5,567 nucleotides of DNA, taken from an uncultured Lachnospiraceae bacterium. GTDB lineage: Bacteria; Bacillota_A; Clostridia; Lachnospirales; Lachnospiraceae. Where the stretch lies: the NCBI GenBank assembly GCA_946630765.1, contig CAMOZF010000137.1:1-5567 (forward strand), in the 5' to 3' direction. Below the pieces are notes generated by a model. The model worked only from the letters and a program-made list of their open reading frames with translations. It searched no databases and was not told where the DNA came from. The translations under genes were made by a program, and so were the position numbers. Shown piece by piece: positions 1 to 4,276 of the stretch. Within the stretch, counting starts at the first letter, position 1. Every line of letters starts with the position of its first letter.

Positions 1-25
1 TCGGGGTCGGATGAACGCCGCGGTA
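1..25 (-). pseudogene. Continuation of the RraA-family frame after the in-frame stop
   Basis: Read on the minus strand in the same frame past the TAA at 26-28, the next codons give Y-R-G-V-H-P-T-P up to the window edge. RraA-family relatives, as I recall them, have a (Y/F)YRG.(D/H)PT.I segment at this place, right after '...DLDQI..IE..Q(I/V)'. The stop therefore sits where a Tyr or Phe codon is expected, and no frameshift is needed to explain it. A single change such as TAT to TAA or TAC to TAA would suffice. The remainder of the gene lies left of the window. Confidence 0.6.
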
Positions 26-541
26 TTAAATCTGGATGCCTTCGATCTGCTTGATCTGGTCCAGATCACGGATGCCGCCCCAGATGACCGCGCCGCCGCG
101 CTTGGTCTTGTTTCTGACCTGCGTGGACAGATTGCCGCCGAAGAATGTTCCGTAGTAGATCTTGTCGAAAAGGTCGACGACCATGACATCGTCCTCTACG
201 AGACGGTCAACCGCAGACTTATTGTAGCCGCCCTTGAAGCCGAATTCGCGGGACTCGGCGGTTGCCACATCATGCAGATCCTGTCTGAACGGAACGCAGA
301 CGCAGGTTACCGCACGGCCGACAAGGCGATAGCCGGTATCAGTCGGGTGTGTGGTCAGAAGATGTGCCTCTGTCTGGAACTCAAAGCCCTGGGAATATGC
401 GAGGCCCCAGACCTCCTCCAGCGTCAGTCTGCGCATACGGTCCAGAACACTTGCCGGTACCTTCGGACGGCCGTCCTCCAGCCGCTCACCTTCCCACAGC
501 GGGGTCATTGCAATTACTTCTTCAGGTTTGTTGAAAAACAT
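26..541 (-). CDS. RraA family protein, cut short by an in-frame TAA
   Basis: The 171-residue product resembles the RraA / HMG-CHA aldolase / 'demethylmenaquinone methyltransferase-like' family. The clearest part is the C-terminal half, with GGNLST at residues 135-140 and AVIWGGIRD at 151-159, which matches the family's G-x-L ... (D/G)GxxRD active-site region; R158 and D159 are kept. Family members are metal-dependent aldolases/decarboxylases or, in E. coli RraA, an RNase E regulator; the substrate here cannot be told. The ATG at 541 is supported by an AGGGAG site at 550-555, 8 bases upstream. Relatives that share this N-terminus run, from memory, to well over 200 residues, so the protein stops shortly after the RD motif and lacks its C-terminal part. 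The frame after the stop still encodes family-like residues (see 1-25). Family assignment is confident; function of the shortened product is doubtful. Confidence 0.85.
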   Translation of the reverse strand: MFFNKPEEVIAMTPLWEGERLEDGRPKVPASVLDRMRRLTLEEVWGLAYSQGFEFQTEAHLLTTHPTDTGYRLVGRAVTCVCVPFRQDLHDVATAESREFGFKGGYNKSAVDRLVEDDVMVVDLFDKIYYGTFFGGNLSTQVRNKTKRGGAVIWGGIRDLDQIKQIEGIQI

Positions 542-549
542 TTCAGCTT

Positions 550-555
550 CTCCCT
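550..555 (-). promoter_or_regulatory. Ribosome binding site of the RraA-family gene
   Basis: AGGGAG on the minus strand, 8 bases before the ATG at 539-541. It fixes the start of this gene and shows that the translation signals of the broken gene are intact. Confidence 0.7.
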
Positions 556-566
556 TTTTGTGTATT

Positions 567-600
567 CAGGCTGCCCCATAGTACACGTTCCGGCAGACTG
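567..600. repeat. Imperfect inverted repeat in the leader of the RraA-family gene
   Basis: CAG-G-CTGCC at 567-575 faces GGCAG-A-CTG at 592-600: eight paired bases per arm with one mismatch and a 16-base spacer. It lies between the likely -10 region (611-619) and the ribosome binding site, so it could be an operator just after the transcription start or a weak leader hairpin. No U-tract follows it, so it is not a clear terminator. Function is inferred from position only. Confidence 0.4.
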
Positions 601-610
601 TAGCTTTGAA

Positions 611-642
611 ATTATATTAGCACAGCAGGGCGAAACTTGCAA
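611..642 (-). promoter_or_regulatory. Candidate promoter of the RraA-family gene
   Basis: On the minus strand TTGCAA (637-642) is followed after 17 bases by TAATAT (614-619), and a perfect TATAAT overlaps it at 611-616 with a longer 20-base spacer. Both hexamers of the 17-base pair match the sigma-A consensus at four of six places. This is the only AT-rich, promoter-like stretch between the HAAS/DUF4097 gene and the RraA-family gene. No hairpin with a U-tract was found after the upstream gene, so read-through from it is also possible. Confidence 0.45.
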
Positions 643-651
643 GAAAATGTT

Positions 652-1953
652 TTATTTCAGGCTTTCAACTGTAATGTCACCGCTCGTTGTCCTGATGACA
701 TAATTTTTTGTATAGGCGAGGGACGTTTTGCAGGCCTCCACCTTCTCATCTCCGGATACTGTCTCCGTCAGAATATGCGGCACCGTATCGAGCTTTATTT
801 TCACATCGCCGCTGGTGCTTGTGACCGTAAACCGTTCCAGCCTGAGGCCTGATTGCCGCGCCTCGTAAAAATCGATCTCTCCGCTCGACGTGGAAATGTC
901 AAAGCCGGAAACTCTGACGTCCGAGGAGGAAACGTCGCCGCTTGAGGTGCTGATCTCCAGATTCTTCACCATCAGATCATCCAGCCTGACGTCGCCGCTC
1001 GAGGTCTCAATGCTCAGGTTTTCCGACACGATGCCTGGCAGATTGTCACCCTCGACACGAACATCCCCGCTGCTGGTTTTGATGGAGAAGGCATCCTTTA
1101 CGGGGATTTCATTATAAACATTCACGTCGCCGCTTGAGGTCTCCACGAGGAGGCTGTCCAGCACATAGCTTCCGCCTGCCGCTTTTGCGGCTGCGGGCAA
1201 TGCGATCTCTATACTTCCGCTGCTGACAAAGGGCAGGTATCTGCGGAAGCTGTAGCCGCTTCTCACAGTCAGTGTCCCGTTCTCAACGGACACCGTGTAT
1301 CTGTTTCTTGCGGCCTTCGGGACATTGACTCTCACAAGACTTGTCCCGGAGTCCACGATACGGATATCCGCCGATGACACATCCACATGGATCGCGCTGA
1401 TCTCCTGTTCGATAACATGCCGCTCCGTCCGTTCGCCGCCGGGGAAGAAGGACAGCAGGTATCCGCCGATATTGAGCGCCCGAAGGACGATCATCACTGC
1501 GATGGCGATTCCGACAAAGGTCAGGATCAGCGCAGGAACGAGCTTCCTTCTGGTTCTTCTTGCGACGTCAACGCCGCTCAGCACCTGCACAGGCTCCTCG
1601 GGCATGATGTTTTTTATGGCCTCATCGATCGCTTCTTCGGAAAGTCCCATGGAGGATGCTTCGCCCTGTCTTTCCTGACCGGCGCCTTCGCTTTTTTCCT
1701 CTTCGGCTCCGGCATTCATTGCAGCTTCGGCGGCTTCCTGTTCCAGCTTGCCGGTTTTCCGGAGCTCCTCGAGCATTTCTCTTGCGTCGTTCTCGGGATC
1801 GCCGAAGGATTCGATCGCCTCCTCCTCCGTCAGTCCCTCCTCGATCCGGTCATCGATCATCTCACTGTAGAAATCGGTCACACGGCGCCGATCCGAAGGC
1901 GAAAGGTCGCTGAGTTTCGCGCTTAACGCGGCCAGAAATTCAAATCTGTTCAT
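652..1953 (-). CDS. HAAS/DUF1700 and DUF4097 single-pass membrane protein, PadR partner
   Basis: This is a 433-residue protein with three parts. Residues 1-70 are a HAAS/DUF1700 domain (MNRFEFL..L...L, then D..Y..EMI.DRIEEGLTEEEAI...GDPE..A). An Ala/Glu-rich linker covers about 70-105. One hydrophobic segment at about 138-160 follows an RRTRRK stretch that suggests the N-terminal part is cytoplasmic. Residues 185-430 are a DUF4097-type repeat domain in which TSSGD or a close variant recurs about every 19-24 residues (Gly at 275, 296, 320, 339, 358, 382, 401, 425). This predicts a beta-solenoid outside the membrane. HAAS proteins are commonly encoded beside small PadR regulators, as here, and are thought to pass a membrane signal or to be the regulated output. 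The frame is open further upstream to 1998, but ATG 1953 has a perfect AAGGAGG 6 bases ahead and the usual HAAS N-terminus, so I chose it. The gene overlaps padR by 14 bases, implying translational coupling. Confidence 0.92.
   Translation of the reverse strand: MNRFEFLAALSAKLSDLSPSDRRRVTDFYSEMIDDRIEEGLTEEEAIESFGDPENDAREMLEELRKTGKLEQEAAEAAMNAGAEEEKSEGAGQERQGEASSMGLSEEAIDEAIKNIMPEEPVQVLSGVDVARRTRRKLVPALILTFVGIAIAVMIVLRALNIGGYLLSFFPGGERTERHVIEQEISAIHVDVSSADIRIVDSGTSLVRVNVPKAARNRYTVSVENGTLTVRSGYSFRRYLPFVSSGSIEIALPAAAKAAGGSYVLDSLLVETSSGDVNVYNEIPVKDAFSIKTSSGDVRVEGDNLPGIVSENLSIETSSGDVRLDDLMVKNLEISTSSGDVSSSDVRVSGFDISTSSGEIDFYEARQSGLRLERFTVTSTSGDVKIKLDTVPHILTETVSGDEKVEACKTSLAYTKNYVIRTTSGDITVESLK
932..1140. 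repeat. DNA-level repeats encoding TSSGDV turns
   Basis: The 17-base string acgtcgccgcttgaggt occurs exactly at 932-948 and 1124-1140, and with one mismatch at 989-1005. Each copy encodes, on the minus strand, a (E/S)TSSGDV repeat unit of the DUF4097 domain. Other units (for example near 1062-1080) have drifted further. The near-identity at DNA level suggests recent duplication or exchange among rungs, although shared codon preference could contribute. Confidence 0.6.
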
Positions 1954-2317
1954 ACGCTGCCTCCTTCCCGGCGATCTGCTCCGGCACCCTTTCCGCAAGC
2001 TGAGCGCGTGCCATTCGTCCGTTCACATACTCATAGATCGCCATGATTTCCTTCCACTCCTCTGTAAATTCCTCCAGACGCCGGATTCCGGGCTGTGTAA
2101 TATGATAGTATTTTCTCAGGCGTCCGTTATGCTCAACCGAATGCTCATCCATCATTCCGCTGTCTTCCAGGCGGCGCAGGATCGGGTACAATGTGGATTC
2201 GGAGATTGAAATATACGGTTTGACATCCTTGATGATCTGGTAACCGTAGGATTCCTCGTTCCGGATCGCCGCAAGCACACAGACGTCCAGAAGTCCGCGT
2301 TTCATCTGATTGTCCAT
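1940..2317 (-). CDS. PadR family transcriptional regulator
   Basis: This 125-residue protein has the classic PadR winged-helix N-terminus. It opens with MKRGLLDVCVLAAI, then ESYGYQIIKDV, then the recognition region SISESTLYPILRRLEDSGMM, and ends the wing with NGRLRKYYHIT..G. A C-terminal dimerisation helix follows (EEFTEEWKEIMAIYEYVNG). Small PadR proteins bind short palindromes as dimers and usually repress. A perfect palindrome overlies this gene's own promoter (2338-2360), which supports autorepression. The start at 2317 is favoured by AGGGAGG at 2325-2331 and by the expected transcription start near 2334, which would exclude the in-frame GTG at 2335. The gene overlaps the downstream HAAS/DUF4097 gene by 14 bases, so the two form one operon. 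The inducing signal is not visible in the sequence. Confidence 0.95.
   Translation of the reverse strand: MDNQMKRGLLDVCVLAAIRNEESYGYQIIKDVKPYISISESTLYPILRRLEDSGMMDEHSVEHNGRLRKYYHITQPGIRRLEEFTEEWKEIMAIYEYVNGRMARAQLAERVPEQIAGKEAAYEQI
1960..1966 (-). promoter_or_regulatory. Ribosome binding site that sets the HAAS/DUF4097 start
   Basis: AAGGAGG on the minus strand, 6 bases before the ATG at 1951-1953. It lies inside the last codons of padR and favours 1953 over the longer in-frame start at 1998. The arrangement fits termination-coupled re-initiation by ribosomes finishing padR. Confidence 0.8.
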
Positions 2318-2324
2318 TTCTATA

Positions 2325-2331
2325 CCTCCCT
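2325..2331 (-). promoter_or_regulatory. Ribosome binding site that sets the padR start
   Basis: AGGGAGG on the minus strand, 7 bases before the ATG at 2315-2317. It supports the ATG over the GTG 18 bases upstream, which would place the Shine-Dalgarno site inside the coding region. Confidence 0.75.
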
Positions 2332-2337
2332 TCACGG

Positions 2338-2360
2338 AATACTATATATCATATAGTATT
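2338..2360. promoter_or_regulatory. Perfect palindrome, likely PadR operator
   Basis: AATACTATAT (2338-2347) and ATATAGTATT (2351-2360) are exact reverse complements around the 3-base centre ATC. The ATACT...AGTAT outer pattern resembles sites reported for small PadR repressors. Position is telling: the site covers the padR -10 hexamer and much of the spacer. Relative to the rightward gene it sits about 68-90 bases before the transcription start, so direct repression of that gene is less likely. Binding by this PadR is inferred. Confidence 0.75.
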
Positions 2361-2369
2361 ATTTGTCAA
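2341..2369 (-). promoter_or_regulatory. padR operon promoter
   Basis: On the minus strand TTGACA (2364-2369, perfect -35) is separated by exactly 17 bases from TATAGT (2341-2346, five of six -10 matches). The expected transcription start is near 2334, giving a leader of about 17 bases that just contains the ribosome binding site. The spacer and -10 are covered by the palindrome at 2338-2360, so a bound dimer would block RNA polymerase. Confidence 0.85.
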
Positions 2370-2392
2370 GAGGTATTCTTTCGCTTTCTCCT

Positions 2393-2421
2393 TTGACAAG
2401 GAACCGGCGCTATGCTATGAT
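2393..2421 (+). promoter_or_regulatory. Promoter of the cysteine-cluster gene, start at its ATG
   Basis: TTGACA (2393-2398, perfect -35) is followed after 17 bases by TATGAT (2416-2421), preceded by TGC (2413-2415), an extended -10 TGn motif. Transcription would be expected to begin about 7 bases after the -10, at or next to position 2428, which is the A of the gene's ATG. The -35 element mirrors that of padR (TTGACAA facing TTGTCAA, 23 bases apart), making a compact divergent pair. Confidence 0.8.
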
Positions 2422-2427
2422 ACTGCT

Positions 2428-3147
2428 ATGAAAAGAACGATTGATTTGTCGGAGATTTCCGACGGAAAACTGTATGAAATCGATGATCTGTGCCGGCTCG
2501 GCTGTTCCGACTGCGCAGGCTGCTCTTCCTGCTGCCACGATACGGAGGGTCTGATCCTGGATCCGCTGGACGTCGCGCGGATCGAATGCGCAGTCCACAC
2601 CGACTTTATGGAACTGATCTCGAAGGAGCTGGAGCTTGTCATGATTGACGAAATGCTCCTTCCCAAGATGAAAATGGATGCACGCTCGGCCTGTCACTTT
2701 CTCGACGACAACGGCCGCTGCAGCATCCACGCGCTCCGGCCGGGCATCTGCCGCCTTTTCCCTTTGGGCCGCTACTACGAAAACGACGATTACAAATACT
2801 TCCTTCAGACGCTCGAATGCCGGATTCACGACCGCTACAAGCTTCGGATCCGGGACTGGCTGGACGAAAAGGACGCCGAGGGCTACCACGATTATGTCAT
2901 GAGCTGGCACCGTTTTCTGAAGCTGATGGAAGAAAAACTCCCGCTCTTAACCGATGAGAGCAGGAGTTCCGTGACAAGTTATATTTTAAAGGTGTTTTTC
3001 CTCGCGCCCTATCAGGCCGCAGGCGCCGAAAAGGACCAGTTTGATACGGACCTTTTCTACAGCGAGTACTACGGGCGGATGCTTCAGGTCAGAGAAGCGC
3101 TTCATCCTCTGTTCCCGGAATTAGAGGTTCCAGATTTCGATTCATAA
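2428..3147 (+). CDS. YkgJ-type CxxCxxCC cysteine-cluster protein
   Basis: The 239-residue protein carries the PF03692-type pattern C26-x2-C29-x2-C32-x2-C35-C36, followed by C89, C98 and C108 in the contexts ACHFLDDNGRCSIH and RPGICRLFPLGR. These cysteines probably hold a metal (zinc or iron-sulfur); the family has no firmly established biochemical role. There is no signal peptide and no membrane segment, so it should be cytosolic. The start is ATG 2428: the N-terminus MKR...SDGKLYE.DDL looks like other family members, and no other in-frame ATG, GTG or TTG was found between it and the padR promoter region. There is no Shine-Dalgarno site before it, and the strong upstream promoter points to a transcript beginning at the ATG itself. 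The last 59 bases overlap, tail to tail, the end of the DUF1887 gene on the other strand, so residues 221-239 are encoded in shared DNA. Confidence 0.9.
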   Translation: MKRTIDLSEISDGKLYEIDDLCRLGCSDCAGCSSCCHDTEGLILDPLDVARIECAVHTDFMELISKELELVMIDEMLLPKMKMDARSACHFLDDNGRCSIHALRPGICRLFPLGRYYENDDYKYFLQTLECRIHDRYKLRIRDWLDEKDAEGYHDYVMSWHRFLKLMEEKLPLLTDESRSSVTSYILKVFFLAPYQAAGAEKDQFDTDLFYSEYYGRMLQVREALHPLFPELEVPDFDS

Positions 3148-4276
3148 CGCGGATGTTCATGTCCACGGCCCGGAGAAGGTCCGTTTCGGACATGGGCTTT
3201 CCGGTCACCAGCATCATTTTGGAATATTTCCCGCCAAAGCGCGCCGTTACAGCCGAGAGCTCGTACAGCGCGTTTTTGTCCGGCGTTCCGATCTTGCAGG
3301 AGACAAAGGTCGGAATGAAGCCGTGAAGCGCCAGCACATCGATCTCATTCACGACGTCCCGGCCGGACCTGGTGTGAATCACGCCGTCCCAGTCCAGATG
3401 CACGCCGACCTTGCAGTTCGGGGTCAGTGCGCGAAGGATCTGATAGGTGCGAAGCTCCAGAATCGACCCGGCGTCCGTCAGGATATTCCGGATCGTGCCG
3501 GAGCCGAAGGAAAAGCTGATCTCTCTACGGGAGCAGAGGACATTTCGGAAGATGCCCTTCTCCTCTCCGTCTGTCAGGAACTTCTCCAGAAGCTCCACGG
3601 AAATCGCGCGGGACCTTTTGAAATCGTCGCGCACGTCCCTTTGGTCGAGACTGAACGTGAGGCCGGCGGGAAGCTTCTGGAAAAAGCCCGAAAAATGCGT
3701 CCACGAGGATTCGTATTTCGAGAAGAGCTGCCAGATCGCATTCACAATCCGTTCATTCTCTTCATTGTCAATTCCCTTGATTTCCTTATGCATCCGGTAA
3801 TTGATGATTCCGCCGTGCATCTCGATATAGCGGTCGAGATCCAGCTCCACGGACTGCGGCTGCACAAGCCCGGACATTCTCCGGGACTTGTCCGGACAGT
3901 ATTCGATCAGCCGGTCTTCCGTGATCCAGTAGAGATGCATCGGGAGCTTCAGCTCCTGCGAGAGCATCCCGAAGGCCGCGAGCACCTGGCCCTTGCCGCC
4001 GGTCAGATCCAGAAACACACCGTTTTCCTTCTCATACTCAGCCTGCACCTCTTCCCGGATTTTCTTCAGAATATTGTCGAGATTCGTCCGGCTCACGGCG
4101 TGAAACTCGATGCGCTCCGTTCCGCAGTATTTTTTCAGGAAGCGTTCCGTGTCCCGCTGCCGAAGCTTCAGGTAATCTTCATAGCCGAAGTAGATCACCT
4201 TGTCAAAACGGTAATGCATGGCCGTGATCAGGTTTTCCACGGGTTCCTGTGAGAGAAATCTTATCAGTGTGTTCAT
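3089..4276 (-). CDS. DUF1887 family protein: CARF-like sensor with PD-(D/E)XK-type nuclease domain
   Basis: The 395-residue protein matches the DUF1887 architecture, the group that includes Card1/Can2 nucleases activated by cyclic oligoadenylates in type III CRISPR immunity. Residues about 1-145 form a CARF-like Rossmann domain, with PVENLITAM at the start, DKVIYFGYED at 25-34 and the ligand-site loop DLTGGKGQ at 90-97. Residues about 150-255 are a helical linker, beginning IEMHGGIINYRMHK. Residues about 265-376 look like a restriction-type nuclease fold: E274 in LELRTY, E311-I-D313 in VVNEIDVLALHG, and S326-C327-K328 where E-x-K is usual. The canonical Glu of ExK is thus a Ser. The start is fixed by AAGGAG at 4282-4287, 5 bases ahead, and by an ATGA overlap with the upstream AraC gene. 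No cas gene or CRISPR array lies in the window. Many Clostridia carry stand-alone DUF1887 genes; ligand and target are unknown. No signal peptide is seen, so it is presumably cytosolic. Confidence 0.88.
   Translation of the reverse strand: MNTLIRFLSQEPVENLITAMHYRFDKVIYFGYEDYLKLRQRDTERFLKKYCGTERIEFHAVSRTNLDNILKKIREEVQAEYEKENGVFLDLTGGKGQVLAAFGMLSQELKLPMHLYWITEDRLIEYCPDKSRRMSGLVQPQSVELDLDRYIEMHGGIINYRMHKEIKGIDNEENERIVNAIWQLFSKYESSWTHFSGFFQKLPAGLTFSLDQRDVRDDFKRSRAISVELLEKFLTDGEEKGIFRNVLCSRREISFSFGSGTIRNILTDAGSILELRTYQILRALTPNCKVGVHLDWDGVIHTRSGRDVVNEIDVLALHGFIPTFVSCKIGTPDKNALYELSAVTARFGGKYSKMMLVTGKPMSETDLLRAVDMNIRVMNRNLEPLIPGTEDEALL

Noticed and set aside
26..28. TAA considered as a programmed read-through or recoded codon
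   Set aside because: TAA is the normal stop of two other genes here and no read-through context was recognised; a nonsense mutation or sequence error is simpler.
636..643. CTTGCAAG palindrome near the end of the HAAS/DUF4097 gene considered as a terminator
   Set aside because: It is an 8-base self-complementary string with no loop and no U-tract; it overlaps a candidate -35 instead.
11..703. Long open frame on the plus strand opposite the RraA-family gene
   Set aside because: It is antisense to a gene with clear family motifs and a good ribosome binding site, and its translation shows no recognisable domain.
932..1140. Regularly spaced short repeats considered as a CRISPR array
   Set aside because: The repeats are only 17 bases, imperfect, in frame, and encode the TSSGDV units of the DUF4097 domain.
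1387..1926. Plus-strand open frame opposite the HAAS/DUF4097 gene
   Set aside because: It is a shadow of a GC-rich gene in the other strand; the minus-strand product has a full domain architecture.
2410..2910. Minus-strand open frame opposite the cysteine-cluster gene
   Set aside because: The plus strand holds the cysteine pattern and a strong promoter; the antisense product resembles no family.
3158..3194. Inverted repeat CATGTCC/GGACATG with an inner GTCCG-TTT-CGGAC just after the cysteine-cluster stop, considered as a terminator
   Set aside because: No U-tract follows on the plus strand, and the bases encode conserved-looking residues of the DUF1887 protein, so the repeat may be incidental.
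3323..4252. 309-residue plus-strand open frame opposite the DUF1887 gene
   Set aside because: No ribosome binding site or recognisable domain; the minus strand encodes a well-formed CARF-nuclease protein.
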